Assembly (NCBI GenBank): GCA_947488605.1
Contig: CANKZJ010000004.1
Coordinates: 340,175-404,174 of the forward strand
Origin: an uncultured Paracoccaceae bacterium
Lineage (GTDB): Bacteria > Pseudomonadota > Alphaproteobacteria > Rhodobacterales > Rhodobacteraceae
Direction of reading: 5' to 3'
DNA: 64,000 bases
Shown here in pieces: positions 9,489 to 19,376 of this stretch (positions are counted from its first letter, which is position 1; every line of letters begins with the position of its first letter). The notes below the pieces were generated by a model. It was not told where the DNA came from. It made no database searches and saw only the letters and a list, made by a program, of their open reading frames with translations. The translations under genes and the position numbers were made by a program.

Positions 9489-10052
9489 ATGCCCAAAATC
9501 AACGGTAACGAAATTCGTCCCGGCAATACTCTGGAACATGAAGGCGGGCTTTGGGCCGCTGTCAAAGTGGATCACGTCAAGCCCGGCAAGGGCGGCGCGT
9601 TTGCACAGGTTGAACTTAAGAACCTGCGCGATGGCCGCAAACTGAACGAGCGCTTCCGGTCTGCCGATAAGGTCGAGCGTGTGCGCCTTGATCAAAAAGA
9701 CCAGCAGTTTCTGTTCGAGGATGGCGACATGCTGACCTTTATGGATAGCGAAACCTACGAGCAAATTGCGTTGCCTGCCGATATCCTTGGTGATCGCCGG
9801 CCATTCTTGCAGGACGGCATGACAGTCAAAATCGAATACTACGGTGAAGAAGCGCTAAACGTCAGCTTGCCGCAAAAGGTCACCTGCAAAGTAGTCGAGA
9901 CCGAACCCGTTGTGAAAGGTCAGACCGCGGCAAACAGCTTTAAGCCTGCGACGCTCGACAATGGTGTGCGTGTCATGATCCCGCCGTTCGTGGGGCAGGA
10001 CGAAGATATCGTCGTGAACACTGAAACATTCGAGTACGCCGAACGCGCCTAA
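9489..10052 (+). CDS. efp: elongation factor P
   Basis: Translation factor that binds between the P and E sites and rescues ribosomes stalled at proline runs. The 187 residues contain all three OB-type domains. The loop [10 protein letters not shown] presents Lys34, the residue that is beta-lysylated or otherwise modified in some bacteria. The C-terminal signature includes [11 protein letters not shown]. Length and start ([12 protein letters not shown]) are as usual. No epmA/epmB partner is visible. The stop is interlocked with that of ygfZ on the opposite strand (4 shared bases), leaving no space for a terminator. Confidence 0.97.
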   Translation: MPKINGNEIRPGNTLEHEGGLWAAVKVDHVKPGKGGAFAQVELKNLRDGRKLNERFRSADKVERVRLDQKDQQFLFEDGDMLTFMDSETYEQIALPADILGDRRPFLQDGMTVKIEYYGEEALNVSLPQKVTCKVVETEPVVKGQTAANSFKPATLDNGVRVMIPPFVGQDEDIVVNTETFEYAERA

Positions 10053-10789
10053 GCGTCGTCTAATCTGGTCAATGTCGCGTCGCCTGCCTGCATCTCGCCT
10101 GTGGCGCGATCGAACCGTAAGAATGCGAGTGCCGTGTTTCCGGAAACCGTGTGTAGCGTGCCGACAGGTTTGCCGTTTGCTGTGATTGGGTCACCGGGAA
10201 TTGCGTGTCCGTTGAGAGCCACTTTCGCCAAGCCTTTTTTCAGCACGGTCTTATGCTTCATCCGCGCGACGATCTCTTGGCCGACGAAGCATCCCTTTTT
10301 GAAGTCGACGCCGTTGATCGCTTCAAACCCTGCCTCAAGAACGTAGGTGTCGTCGTTCAATTCAACACCCGTCTTAGGAATAACGTGGGCAACGCGGATG
10401 GCATCCCAATCCGTTTGATCGCTGATATCTGTTGGGCCGTAAGCGCGCCATCCCAGTGCGCTATGCCTTGGGTCGGGGAATGATCCGTCTGGCGCCTCTC
10501 CAGTGCCGCGCGATACGACTAGGTCAGTTTGTTCAATCGTGACCGCGGCCCTGAGGCGGTACATCATCAGGCGCTGTCCCAATAGTTGCGCATGCGACGT
10601 TGCCACATCGATCAGGAAGCGATCTGGCTCACCGATGACAAAGAAGTCTGCTATGAACTTGCCTTGTGGCGTCAATAGCGCCGTATAGATGATCCCGTCC
10701 CTGGCTTTTTCCACGTCATTTGTCACCAAGCCTTGCAAGAACGACGTTCGGTCGTCGCCCGAGATGGCTATGACTGTCCGTTCAGGCAT
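10049..10789 (-). CDS. ygfZ: tRNA-modifying / Fe-S cluster assembly protein, YgfZ-GcvT family
   Basis: Folate-dependent protein needed for repair or maturation of some [4Fe-4S] enzymes such as MiaB. The 246 residues show the diagnostic KGCFVGQE motif (K-G-C-F-x-G-Q-E with the essential Cys), preceded by INGVDFKKG, and an N-terminal [16 protein letters not shown] typical of the family. The ATG at 10789 is chosen since [11 protein letters not shown] matches family N-termini. The frame runs on to 10855 but that part overlaps the msbA-like gene. With this start it overlaps the upstream ABC transporter by 8 bases, so both belong to one transcription unit. Confident. Confidence 0.9.
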   Translation of the reverse strand: MPERTVIAISGDDRTSFLQGLVTNDVEKARDGIIYTALLTPQGKFIADFFVIGEPDRFLIDVATSHAQLLGQRLMMYRLRAAVTIEQTDLVVSRGTGEAPDGSFPDPRHSALGWRAYGPTDISDQTDWDAIRVAHVIPKTGVELNDDTYVLEAGFEAINGVDFKKGCFVGQEIVARMKHKTVLKKGLAKVALNGHAIPGDPITANGKPVGTLHTVSGNTALAFLRFDRATGEMQAGDATLTRLDDA

Positions 10790-12575
10790 CATCTTGGCTT
10801 TCTGATTGAGAGAATTGCAGCCGGTGTAGGTCTGCATAAATTCCACCTTTCGCAATCAGCGTCTCGTGATCACCTTGGTCAACGACACGCCCTTGGTCCA
10901 TCACGACAATGCTGTCGGCATTGCGAATGGTTGAAAGGCGGTGCGCAATCACCAGCGTCGTGCGTCCCGACGAAAGCTTCTCAAGGGCGGCCTGTACGAC
11001 GGCTTCAGATTTGGTATCAAGCGCGCTGGTCGCTTCATCCAGCAATAGGATCGGCGTGTTGCGCAATAGCGCGCGGGCGATTGCGACACGTTGGCGCTGC
11101 CCGCCGGATAGATTGGTGCCGCGCGGTCCTGCAGGGCTATCAAGCCCGTTTGGTAGGGAAGGTAGAAAGTCGCTGACGTATGCTGCGTCCAGGACGGATT
11201 TGAGATGCTCTTCGCTGACATCTTCGCGCCCAAGCAGAATGTTGTCGCGTAGCGTTTCATCAAATAGAGCGGAATCCTGCGTCACAACCGAGAATAACCC
11301 ACGCAGATCAGTCAATTGATACGCGTCAATGGCTTTGTCGCCAACACTTACCCGTCCATGGCTTGGTTCTATTAAGCGCGTGAGAACATTGAAAACGGTG
11401 CTTTTGCCAGCGCCCGATGCGCCGACCAAAGCCGTCGTCTTACCAGCCTCAGCCACAAAACTTGCCCCGCGCAAGACAGGCAAATCATCATAGTGAAGAT
11501 GCACGTCATCCATTGCGATCCTAGGGGAGCCGGAGGGTAGTGGTTGAACAATCGTAGGCGATAGTATGGTCGGTTTGAGGTTAAAAATGTACTGGAGCCG
11601 CTCGACACTGGCCGCAGCCATTTGCCATTGACCGCTCATCAACCCAAGCCTACGCAGAGGGTCAAATGCCAGCGACATGGCAGTAAAGAAAGCCATGAAT
11701 TCCCCGTTGGTCTTTTCGCCGGAAATAATTTCGGAACCGCCATAAATCATGACGCCCAAGAAGCCGATGCCGGTCATGATATCGATCAAGGCTGGAACCG
11801 CGGCCTGTCCAACTGACGTACGCACGCCAGCGTCAACGCCCTCGCCGATGAGCTGGTCGTAACGACCGGCTTGATAGGATTCCAATGCATTTAGTTTGAT
11901 CGGGTTGATCCCATGAAACACCTCGTCCAAACGGGTCGAGATACGTCCGGCAATTTCGCGCGAATTGCGCGAACGGCGGCGGATGTAGGCTTGCACCATA
12001 AGTGATGGCAGGATCAGCAAAGGGATGCCGACGACGGCAATTAATGTCCATGCCCAATCGATCCAGATCGCGACCGCAAGAAGCCCGACTAACGATACAA
12101 GATCGCGCGCAACTGCTGTCAGTAAACTACTCCAAACGCCGTTGATGACACTGACATCACCTTGAACGCGTTCAATCAACTGGCCGGGCGGATGCACCTG
12201 AAAGAACCCGCTATCCAATTGCATCAGATGCCGTAGCAAATGCTTGCGCATTGCTGCCGCGGTAAGTTGCTTGATCAGTGACATCAAGATGCGTTGACCA
12301 GAGGACGTGATCGCGCGGACAAAGAAGATCCCCATGATCACGAAGCCCACGAAATAAAGGGCGTCAGTATCGCCAGCACCAAATACATCATCAAACATAG
12401 GCTGAATCATGCGGCTGATAAGCGCCAGCATCGATCCTTCGACCATCATCAAAGCGATAGCCGCAACGAGGAGCCACTTGCGATGGCGCAGGTAATCACG
12501 CCACAGCCACCAGAACAAAGTGAATGCAGATTGCTGTTGCGATTTATCAGAAGGTGCGACGGGCGGGGGCATCAA
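10782..12575 (-). CDS. ABC transporter, MsbA-like lipid/multidrug exporter (fused permease-ATPase)
   Basis: A 597-residue half-transporter. The N-terminal membrane domain with six helices (about residues 35-330) is followed by an ATPase domain with Walker A GASGAGKST, signature LSGGQRQRVAIARAL, Walker B ILLLDEATSALD and the H-loop His in VIAHRLS. It would homodimerise in the inner membrane. Family members flip lipid A (MsbA) or export drugs. MsbA is a reasonable guess for this layout, but no LPS gene is directly adjacent. The start is MMPPPVAPS at 12575. It is upstream of and overlaps ygfZ. A 126-base gap separates it from the divergent aminotransferase gene. Confidence 0.85.
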   Translation of the reverse strand: MMPPPVAPSDKSQQQSAFTLFWWLWRDYLRHRKWLLVAAIALMMVEGSMLALISRMIQPMFDDVFGAGDTDALYFVGFVIMGIFFVRAITSSGQRILMSLIKQLTAAAMRKHLLRHLMQLDSGFFQVHPPGQLIERVQGDVSVINGVWSSLLTAVARDLVSLVGLLAVAIWIDWAWTLIAVVGIPLLILPSLMVQAYIRRRSRNSREIAGRISTRLDEVFHGINPIKLNALESYQAGRYDQLIGEGVDAGVRTSVGQAAVPALIDIMTGIGFLGVMIYGGSEIISGEKTNGEFMAFFTAMSLAFDPLRRLGLMSGQWQMAAASVERLQYIFNLKPTILSPTIVQPLPSGSPRIAMDDVHLHYDDLPVLRGASFVAEAGKTTALVGASGAGKSTVFNVLTRLIEPSHGRVSVGDKAIDAYQLTDLRGLFSVVTQDSALFDETLRDNILLGREDVSEEHLKSVLDAAYVSDFLPSLPNGLDSPAGPRGTNLSGGQRQRVAIARALLRNTPILLLDEATSALDTKSEAVVQAALEKLSSGRTTLVIAHRLSTIRNADSIVVMDQGRVVDQGDHETLIAKGGIYADLHRLQFSQSESQDDA

Positions 12576-12701
12576 TGGCCTTTTGGTTTGAGTGCTTGCA
12601 ACGGTCTAATCGTAAATGGGGTTGCAGGGCAAGCTGGGCAAGGTTGACGCCACATTCGCCAACGTTAGTGTCCACCTAAAAGCACAGATGAAAGTTAATC
12701 C

Positions 12702-13880
12702 ATGTCATTGTCACAAGGTCGTGCCTATTTGGCGATCCCCGGCCCCTCGGTCATGCCTGATGCCGTTTTGCAGGCGATGCACCGCGCATCACCCAATATC
12801 TACGAAGGCGAATTGCACGATCTAACCCATAGCCTTGTGCCAGACCTCAAGCATGTTGCGATGACAGATGCGGACGTGGCGATCTATATCGGAAATGGTC
12901 ATGCGGCTTGGGAAGCAGCCCTGTCGAACGTCCTGTCCAAAGGGGACACAGTTCTGGTGCTGGCAACCGGGCGGTTCTGCGTTGGCTGGGGCGAAATGGC
13001 CGCCGGTATGGGCGCTTTGGTTGAGACGATAGACTATGGCGACGAAGCACCCATCGATCTGGCAGAGGTAGAAGAGGTGTTGGCAAATGACAAAGACGGG
13101 CGGATCAAGGCGATCCTTGCCGTCCATGTCGATACCTCTACCAGCGTGAAAAACGACATCGCAGGATTGCGCGGTGTCATTGATCAGGTCGGACACCCTG
13201 CGTTACTTATGGCAGATTGCATCGCGTCCTTGGGGTGTGACCGTTTTGAGATGGACGCTTGGGGTGTCGATGTGATGGTGTCTGGCTGCCAAAAAGGGCT
13301 GATGACACCAGCGGGCGTTAGTTTTGTCTGGTTCAATGACAAAGCGAACGCAGCACGCGGCGATTGCGTTACCAGCTATTGGGATTGGCGCCCAAGAGTG
13401 TCACCGGAGATATATTTTCAGTATTTTGATGGTACCGCTCCGACCCACCACCTTTATGGGTTACGTACCGCGCTCGATATGATCAAAGCAGAAGGTCTCG
13501 ATCACGTGTTCGCGCGGCATGAGAAACTTGCGCAAGTCATCTGGGCCGCGTTTGAGCAATGGTCGACGCATGGCCCGATGCGGCTGAACATTGCTGACCC
13601 GGCCGCCCGCAGTCATGCGGTTACGTCGGTTGAGATCGGATCACCGAACGGAGACGCCTTGCGCAAATGGTGCGAGCATCAATGTGGCTTGACGCTTGGC
13701 ATTGGTTTGGGGCGTTCGCCTGCGGATGCTTACTTTCGCATCGGTCATATGGGCCACGTCAACGCGCATATGATCATGGGGGCGTTGGGGACGATTGATG
13801 CTGGGTTGAAAGCGCTCGACATACCGCATGGCAACGGCGCACTTTCAGCGGCGGCTTCCGCGCTTGCGATGCGTGCTTAG
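12702..13880 (+). CDS. class V PLP-dependent aminotransferase (alanine/serine-glyoxylate type)
   Basis: A 392-residue fold-type I aminotransferase. The AIPGPSVMPDAVLQAM N-terminus, IYIGNGHAAWEAAL (cofactor phosphate loop), DCIASLGCDRFEMDAWGVD (with the PLP-pyridine Asp) and VSGCQKGLMTPAG (Schiff-base Lys near residue 198) fit the alanine-glyoxylate/serine-glyoxylate group, which uses glyoxylate as amino acceptor. The exact amino donor cannot be read. It is not BhcA of the beta-hydroxyaspartate cycle by its N-terminus, and no bhc neighbours are present. Monocistronic on the plus strand. Its TAG is interlocked with that of the small membrane protein opposite. Confidence 0.85.
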   Translation: MSLSQGRAYLAIPGPSVMPDAVLQAMHRASPNIYEGELHDLTHSLVPDLKHVAMTDADVAIYIGNGHAAWEAALSNVLSKGDTVLVLATGRFCVGWGEMAAGMGALVETIDYGDEAPIDLAEVEEVLANDKDGRIKAILAVHVDTSTSVKNDIAGLRGVIDQVGHPALLMADCIASLGCDRFEMDAWGVDVMVSGCQKGLMTPAGVSFVWFNDKANAARGDCVTSYWDWRPRVSPEIYFQYFDGTAPTHHLYGLRTALDMIKAEGLDHVFARHEKLAQVIWAAFEQWSTHGPMRLNIADPAARSHAVTSVEIGSPNGDALRKWCEHQCGLTLGIGLGRSPADAYFRIGHMGHVNAHMIMGALGTIDAGLKALDIPHGNGALSAAASALAMRA

Positions 13881-14059
13881 GTGGACGTGAAATTGCCGAT
13901 CCAGCGAAAGAAGCGGTGCAAACCATAAGCCGTTGCCACAACCCATAAGTAGCCAAATGCTGCGGCGATCACCCAAAAACCCATGAACAGGAACACCCAA
14001 AGTGTACCTAAGAACGCGTCTGTATAGTCTTCTACGGCTTGGATCGGCTGGTTCGACAT
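13877..14059 (-). CDS. small membrane protein, function unknown
   Basis: A 60-residue protein: about 17 polar residues (MSNQPIQAVEDYTDAFLG), then a hydrophobic stretch through LWVFLFMGFWVIAAAF and YLWVVATAYGL, and a short basic/polar tail (HRFFRWIGNF). It would span the inner membrane once or twice. The 4-base interlocked stop with the aminotransferase gene and its place in the hisC-like gene's strand support it as a real gene. I know no function. A shadow frame of this length is possible, but the hydrophobic block is uninterrupted. Confidence 0.6.
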   Translation of the reverse strand: MSNQPIQAVEDYTDAFLGTLWVFLFMGFWVIAAAFGYLWVVATAYGLHRFFRWIGNFTST

Positions 14060-14107
14060 GCAGTCCCTTTCGGCATCTTGGAAATGATACTCAGGTCTGC
14101 GTAAAAA

Positions 14108-15223
14108 TCACCCGAATTTTTCGTGCGCGTCGGTGATTGCAGCAGGTAGGGCCGCTTCAAAGGCGTCTAATTGTGCAGAAGTGCCGCAACTGACGCGAAT
14201 ACAGCGGTCTTGTGGTGCAACAAATGGCATCCGCACGAATATCCCGTTTGCAACAAGATGGGCCAAGACTGCGCGGGCAAAATCACCGGATTGCCCGCAA
14301 TCGATGGTTACAAAGTTCGTCGCAGAGGGCAATGGTGTAAGCCCGTTGGCATGCGCTATCTTTCCAATTCGTTGTCGCGCGGCTTTAATTTCGCTCTGAA
14401 TGTGGCTGAGCCAAGCGGTATCTTGCAAAGCAGCCAAGGCCCCTGTTTGCGCAATGCGTGACATGCCAAAATGATTGCGGACCTTGTTGAACGCACTGAT
14501 GACGTCTGGGTGGCCTATGGCGTAGCCGACACGCGCGCCAGCCATGCCATGCGCCTTTGAAAACGTGCGCATGCGGATGACATTTGCCGCACCCGTATCG
14601 ATCGCAGGCGCCGTGCCGTCGGGTGCGAGATCAATATAGGCTTCGTCAAGGACCAGCATGCAACCCTCAGGCAAGCGGTCAATCATGCTCTGGATGATGT
14701 CGGCTTGATGCCAGCTTCCCATCGGATTGTCCGGATTTGCAAGATAGATCAGCTTTGCTGAAACCTCAGCCGCCTTTGCAATCAGCGCATCGGGATCTTC
14801 GTGATCACCCTGGTAAGGCACCATATGAAGATCGCCACCAAAGCCCGCGACGTGATAGTTGAACGTTGGATAAGCGCCCGCTGATGTCACCACAGCATCG
14901 CCTTGGCCCACGTAAAGACGCACCAAAAGCCCCAATAGCGTGTCGATGCCTTCGCCAATCATGATGTTATCCGCGGAAACACCATGATGTAATGCCAAGG
15001 CGTGGCGCAGATCATAACTTTCAGGGTCACCGTACATCCAAACCTCGGATGCCGCCTTTTCCATGGCCGCAATCGCGTTGGGCGAGGGGCCAAAGGCGCT
15101 TTCATTCGCACCAAGGCGGGCTGCAAAGCCGTGGCCCATCTGGCGTTCTTGGGTCTCTGGGCCGACGAAAGGAACAGAGGCAGGCAATGATTGGGCGAGG
15201 GCGGTCAATTCAGGTTTTCTCAT
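14108..15223 (-). CDS. histidinol-phosphate aminotransferase-like PLP enzyme
   Basis: A 371-residue fold-type I aminotransferase of the HisC group. Seen are RLGANESAFGPSP at the substrate-binding N-terminus, YGDPESYDLR, TSAGAYPTFNYHV, LANPDNPMGSWH, VLDEAYIDLAPDG with the PLP Asp-x-x-Tyr, and RTFSKAHGMAGARVGYAIG with the Schiff-base Lys near residue 221. It is not in a his operon and roseobacters usually have another hisC. It may therefore act on aromatic amino acids or another imidazole/phosphono substrate. A plain annotation as pyridoxal-phosphate aminotransferase is safest. Upstream it is divergent from the Tat miniprotein gene. Confidence 0.85.
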   Translation of the reverse strand: MRKPELTALAQSLPASVPFVGPETQERQMGHGFAARLGANESAFGPSPNAIAAMEKAASEVWMYGDPESYDLRHALALHHGVSADNIMIGEGIDTLLGLLVRLYVGQGDAVVTSAGAYPTFNYHVAGFGGDLHMVPYQGDHEDPDALIAKAAEVSAKLIYLANPDNPMGSWHQADIIQSMIDRLPEGCMLVLDEAYIDLAPDGTAPAIDTGAANVIRMRTFSKAHGMAGARVGYAIGHPDVISAFNKVRNHFGMSRIAQTGALAALQDTAWLSHIQSEIKAARQRIGKIAHANGLTPLPSATNFVTIDCGQSGDFARAVLAHLVANGIFVRMPFVAPQDRCIRVSCGTSAQLDAFEAALPAAITDAHEKFG

Positions 15224-15269
15224 GCGCCCAGATAACCGGGTGCTTGAATTTTGCGCAACCGTTCATATA

Positions 15270-15284
15270 TGAGAATCGTTCGCA
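15270..15284 (+). promoter_or_regulatory. Fur-like imperfect palindrome upstream of the Tat miniprotein
   Basis: TGAGAATCGTTCGCA has a 7-1-7 inverted symmetry (5 of 7 pairs), similar to Fur-family boxes. It ends 16 bases before the ATG at 15301. Regulation by iron or manganese is only an inference; no core promoter is clear. Confidence 0.3.
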
Positions 15285-15300
15285 ATAAAGGATGGCCCCG

Positions 15301-15462
15301 ATGAAAATGAGTAGACGCGGATTTTTAGCAAGTACCGGGGCCGCCCTTGCCGTGCGATCCGTGCCACAGGTTGCCAGCAAGGTCGGTGGACGACGGATAT
15401 TAACGCTAGTCTATGACAAAGCGCTGGGCATGATGCGCGCGATTGACCGGGTTGTGCCTTAA
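15301..15462 (+). CDS. 53-residue Tat-signal miniprotein
   Basis: Short gene starting MKMSRRGFLASTGAALAV. It has a canonical twin-arginine motif (S-R-R-G-F-L-A) and a weak hydrophobic core, followed by only about 30 further residues (QVASKVGG, ILTLVYDKALGMMRAIDRVV). An AAGG lies about 9 bases upstream of the ATG. The end is followed immediately by a perfect hairpin. Because the whole mature part would be under 30 residues, it may be a Tat-exported peptide or a partner that rides on another protein. I recall similar short Tat proteins in other Rhodobacteraceae but no function. It lies between the hisC-like gene (divergent) and valS (convergent). Confidence 0.7.
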   Translation: MKMSRRGFLASTGAALAVRSVPQVASKVGGRRILTLVYDKALGMMRAIDRVVP

Positions 15463-15482
15463 GGGCGGTCCGCGGACCGCCC
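15463..15482. terminator. perfect GC-rich hairpin between miniprotein and valS
   Basis: GGGCGGTCC / GGACCGCCC separated by GC is a 20-base perfect palindrome directly after the TAA of the miniprotein and 5 bases beyond the end of valS. There is no T tract on either side, so it could end or protect both convergent transcripts rather than being a classic intrinsic terminator. Confidence 0.6.
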
Positions 15483-15487
15483 CAATA

Positions 15488-18400
15488 TCACCCAATCTCT
15501 TCCAACCGTGCGATTGCTGCCTTCAGCTGCGCCTCTTCGTTCTCACGTAGTGCAAGGTTTGCTTTCGCTTCCGCCACAACCTCATCTGGGGCAGACGCCA
15601 CGAATTTGGGGTTGTTCAGGCGTCCGCGCAGACCACCAAGCTCTTTACCCAGCTTCTGCATGGTCTTTTCCAAACGCGCGATTTCTTCAGCGACGTCGAT
15701 TAGGTCGGCCAATGGAATACCAAAGGTGCCACCCGACATCGGGATGGTGACGCAGCCTTTGGGGAAATCATCGACATGGGCAAGGCTTTCGATCCGCGCA
15801 AGGCGTTGGATCAGGACATGGTTGTTGTCCCATGCAGATTGTCCCTTGGCATCCAGACCACTGACCAACAGCGGCACTTTTGCCCCCGCGGGCACATGCA
15901 CCTGAGCACGCGCCGAGCGGACGTTGTCAATCAGGTCAATGACCCAATTCATTTCGCGATCTGCGTCTGCGTCCACCAGTTCGCTGGCGGTGTAGGTCGG
16001 CCAATCGGCGTGGACGAGCATTTTGGCGCGGTTGGCAGCGAGCCCCCATAATTCTTCGGTAATGAATGGCATGATCGGGTGCAGCAGGATCAGGCATTGG
16101 TCCAGCACCCAGCGCAGGGTCTGCTCTGTCTCAGCCTTCGCCGCTGCATCATCGCCTTGCAGGATGGGTTTTGAAAACTCCAGATACCAGTCGCAGACCT
16201 TGCCCCATGTAAAGGCATAAAGCGCGTCGGCGGCGTCGTTGAAACGGTACGCCTCCATCGCCGCATCGACTGTTTCGCGGACCTTGCCTGTCTCGCCGAT
16301 GATCCATTTATTCAGCGTCTGTGTTGCCTTTGGCCGCACCGCGTCGCCGGGGTAGGCGATTTCGTAATGTTCGGCAAAGCTGAACGCGTTCCACAGCTTC
16401 GTGCCGAAGTTGCGGTAGCCTTTGATCCGATCCTCAGAGATTTTCAGCACACCACCCAAGGCCGCCATCTGCGCGTTGGAAAAGCGCAGGGCGTCAGCGC
16501 CGTAAGCGTCGATCATATCCAGCGGGTCGATGACGTTGCCCTTGGTCTTGGACATCTTTTCGCCTTTGGCGTCGCGGACCAATTGGTGCAGATAGACAGT
16601 GTGGAACGGGTCTTGTTCCAGCACGGCTTGGGACATCATCATCATGCGGGCGACCCAAAAGAACAGGATGTCTTGGCCGGTAACAAGGACGTCGCCGGGG
16701 AAGTATTTCATCGCCTCGTCCTCAGCAGGCCAGCCGAGAGTGCCGAACGGCCAGAGGCCAGAGGAGAACCATGTGTCGAGGACGTCAGGGTCGCGGGAAA
16801 TAACAATTCTTTGCTTATCGCCAGTTAACCCAGCAGCAACGCCAATCGGGTGGGCCTCTTTTCGTTGTCCGGTGTTTGCTACAAACGAGTCACTGTCTAT
16901 AGCCGACACAGCAAAAGCCGATCCATAATACTCTGAAGCCAAAGTTTCAGCGGCGGCTTTATCCTCGGCGCAAAAGGCTTTCCTCTTTTCGAAGTTTAAC
17001 TCTGAAAGGTTGTCGTCACTCAGGAGCAGGTCATTTGACTTTGAGGGCCCATACCAAACCGGAATCTGATGCCCCCACCACAGTTGGCGTGAGATACACC
17101 ACGGCTCGATATTCTCCAGCCAGTGGTAATACACCTTCTCGCCGCTTTCCGGCATGATCTTTGTGCGGCCTTCCTTGACCGCATCCAGCGCGGGGCCAAC
17201 GATCTGGGCCGTGTCGACGAACCATTGGTCGGTCAGCATCGGTTCGATGACGACCTTTGAGCGGTCGCCAAAAGGCTGCATGATCTTTTTGGCTTCGACG
17301 TAGGGCACGGTCGTTTCAACCTCTTCGCCCTCGTCGTCCTTGACCATCTGCGTGGTCATCACCGCGTTACCCTCAGCCGTGATATCCGCCACCACGCGTT
17401 TGCGCGCCTCGAACCGGTCCAGCCCGCGGTATTCCTCGGGGACCATGTTCATCGCGGCGATCATCGCCTCGTCGAAGTCTTGTTCGCCGTTCGCAATCGC
17501 TTGGGCCGTCGCGGCCTCTTCAACATATGGCTTCCCATCAGCGCGCATCGCCCCTTTGGTGTCCATCAGGTTGTACATCGGGATGCCGCCACGCTTGGCG
17601 ACTTCGTAGTCGTTGAAGTCATGCGCGCCGGTGATTTTCACCGCACCAGACCCGAAGTCCATATCAGGGTAGGGGTCTGTAATAATCGGGATCAGACGAC
17701 GCTGGTCTTTCGGCCCAACAGGAATTTCGCACAGCTTGCCGACGATAGGCGCATAGCGTTCGTCGTCTTTGTGCACGGCCACCGCACCGTCACCCAGCAT
17801 GGTTTCGGGGCGGGTTGTCGCAATGGAAATGTAGTCACGTGTCTCGCGCAGCGTGACGTTGCCGTCTTCATCCTTCTCGACGTATTCATAGGTCTCGCCG
17901 CCCGCCAGCGGGTATTTGAAGTGCCACATGTGGCCGTCGACTTCGATGTTTTCGACCTCGAGGTCGGAAATGGCAGTCTCAAAATGCGGGTCCCAGTTGA
18001 CCAGACGCTTGCCGCGATAGATCAGACCGTCGTTGTACATTTTGACGAAGACTTTAAGCACCGCGTCATGAAAATTGCCGGGCTTTTCGCCTTCAGGCGC
18101 GCTTTCCGCACCTGACATGGTAAAGGCCGAGCGGGACCAATCCATGCTGTCGCCCAAGCGTCGCGCCTGCTGTTCAATCGTGCCACCTTTGGCGGCTTTC
18201 CATTCCCAGACTTTTTCAAGAAACTTCTCACGTCCCAACTCAGTGCGCTTGGGCTGTTGGGTCTCGGCAAGATCTTTTTCGACCATCAGTTGGGTGGCGA
18301 TGCCTGCGTGATCCAGCCCCGGCTGCCACAGCGTGTCATAGCCCTGCATCCGCTTCCAGCGGGTCAGCATGTCCATGATCGTATGGTTGAACGCGTGGCC

Positions 18401-18559
18401 GACGTGCAAAGAACCCGTCACATTGGGCGGCGGCAGCATGATGCAAAACGTCTCTTCGCGCGATGCGTTTGCACCTGCTTTGAACGCACCGCTTTCTTCC
18501 CACATCTCGTAAATGCGGGCTTCTGCTTCGCTTGCGTTAAATGTCTTTTCCATTGCCAT
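15488..18559 (-). CDS. valS: valyl-tRNA synthetase
   Basis: Class I synthetase charging tRNA-Val (1023 residues). [15 protein letters not shown] near residue 45-59 contains the HIGH-type signature; [11 protein letters not shown] near residue 668 is the KMSKS loop. The editing domain (CP1), the [17 protein letters not shown] block, the anticodon-binding helices and the C-terminal coiled coil ([19 protein letters not shown]) are all present. GAGGA stands 8 bases before the ATG at 18559. Between WYGP and DPDVLDTW there is a segment of about 85 residues (505-590), longer than in Escherichia coli, with more A/T-ending codons than the flanks. The catalytic core is intact. Confidence 0.97.
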   Translation of the reverse strand: MAMEKTFNASEAEARIYEMWEESGAFKAGANASREETFCIMLPPPNVTGSLHVGHAFNHTIMDMLTRWKRMQGYDTLWQPGLDHAGIATQLMVEKDLAETQQPKRTELGREKFLEKVWEWKAAKGGTIEQQARRLGDSMDWSRSAFTMSGAESAPEGEKPGNFHDAVLKVFVKMYNDGLIYRGKRLVNWDPHFETAISDLEVENIEVDGHMWHFKYPLAGGETYEYVEKDEDGNVTLRETRDYISIATTRPETMLGDGAVAVHKDDERYAPIVGKLCEIPVGPKDQRRLIPIITDPYPDMDFGSGAVKITGAHDFNDYEVAKRGGIPMYNLMDTKGAMRADGKPYVEEAATAQAIANGEQDFDEAMIAAMNMVPEEYRGLDRFEARKRVVADITAEGNAVMTTQMVKDDEGEEVETTVPYVEAKKIMQPFGDRSKVVIEPMLTDQWFVDTAQIVGPALDAVKEGRTKIMPESGEKVYYHWLENIEPWCISRQLWWGHQIPVWYGPSKSNDLLLSDDNLSELNFEKRKAFCAEDKAAAETLASEYYGSAFAVSAIDSDSFVANTGQRKEAHPIGVAAGLTGDKQRIVISRDPDVLDTWFSSGLWPFGTLGWPAEDEAMKYFPGDVLVTGQDILFFWVARMMMMSQAVLEQDPFHTVYLHQLVRDAKGEKMSKTKGNVIDPLDMIDAYGADALRFSNAQMAALGGVLKISEDRIKGYRNFGTKLWNAFSFAEHYEIAYPGDAVRPKATQTLNKWIIGETGKVRETVDAAMEAYRFNDAADALYAFTWGKVCDWYLEFSKPILQGDDAAAKAETEQTLRWVLDQCLILLHPIMPFITEELWGLAANRAKMLVHADWPTYTASELVDADADREMNWVIDLIDNVRSARAQVHVPAGAKVPLLVSGLDAKGQSAWDNNHVLIQRLARIESLAHVDDFPKGCVTIPMSGGTFGIPLADLIDVAEEIARLEKTMQKLGKELGGLRGRLNNPKFVASAPDEVVAEAKANLALRENEEAQLKAAIARLEEIG

Positions 18560-18625
18560 CTTGCATATCCTCGGACCACTTGGCCTCTCTTTACGGATAT
18601 GCGCGGGTAAGGAAAAGGGGCCAGT

Positions 18626-19225
18626 CTAGCCTTGCGCCGTCAAAGGCACGCGCACGCCCGTTTGGATCACATCACTATCATAGGGTGTGCGGGCAAAAAC
18701 CTCTTCGACGCGGGGCGCGAAATGCGACAGTGGCAGGGTGTCATAGGCCGGATCAAAAGAGCTTTGATCCCAGCGTTCACAAAAGACTGCACAGTCGTCA
18801 AAGTAAGGGCTATCGCGATAGGTTTCACGCTTTTCGGGGTTCGCGCCGACATGTTCGCCGTAATAGATAAGTTGAAAATCACCGTGTTTTTCAACGACCC
18901 AAGTGACTTGCTCGCGCACAAACGGGCGCAGAATACTGGCTGCGTATTCGTCGTGATTATAAGGCGCGTAAATATCACCGATGTCATGCAACAAAGCCGC
19001 GACAATCCAATCAGTGTCAGCGCCATCACGTTCGGCGCGTGTCGCGGACTGCAATGAATGTCCAAGGCGGGTGATCTGGTAGCCTGACAAACCTTCATCG
19101 AGGCTAACCATCGCTGAAAGAAGACGTCCGGCCGTGCCTTTGGTGTACGCCACCTCGTGTTCGGTCAGGAAATCGTAATCCTCTTTGTCGCCATCTTTCA
19201 TGGCAGTGAATTTTACTTGGTCCAA
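18626..19225 (-). CDS. HD-domain protein, PhnZ/MIOX-like
   Basis: A 199-residue HD-superfamily protein. LGHSLQSATRAERDGAD, AALLHDIGDIYAPYNHDEYAA and VEKHGDFQLIYYGEH supply the metal-binding His, His-Asp, His and His. The first motif and the size resemble PhnZ, the mixed-valent diiron oxygenase that cleaves 2-amino-1-hydroxyethylphosphonate. A hydrolytic phosphohydrolase role is the alternative. No phosphonate genes are nearby. The start is a TTG at 19225, supported by GGGAG about 10 bases upstream and by VKFTAMKDGDKEDY, which fits family N-termini; the first ATG at 19201 would remove these. Divergent from the molybdenum enzyme gene. Confidence 0.65.
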   Translation of the reverse strand: MDQVKFTAMKDGDKEDYDFLTEHEVAYTKGTAGRLLSAMVSLDEGLSGYQITRLGHSLQSATRAERDGADTDWIVAALLHDIGDIYAPYNHDEYAASILRPFVREQVTWVVEKHGDFQLIYYGEHVGANPEKRETYRDSPYFDDCAVFCERWDQSSFDPAYDTLPLSHFAPRVEEVFARTPYDSDVIQTGVRVPLTAQG

Positions 19226-19376
19226 ATGACTGATCTCCCTCAGCTGTTTTTCGCAGTTTGGGCAATGAATTGCGACATGTCTTGTTTGACACCGACCTTT
19301 GTCAGGGCCGTAGCGCGATCGTGCTGGACACGGGCAAAACGACCGCTAGGGTTTAGTCGGAAAAGACGATGAGGGA

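Noticed and set aside
17480..18115. 211-residue plus-strand frame opposite valS
   Set aside because: Exactly antisense to a conserved synthetase gene; long antisense frames are common in GC-rich DNA, with no ribosome site or known motif.
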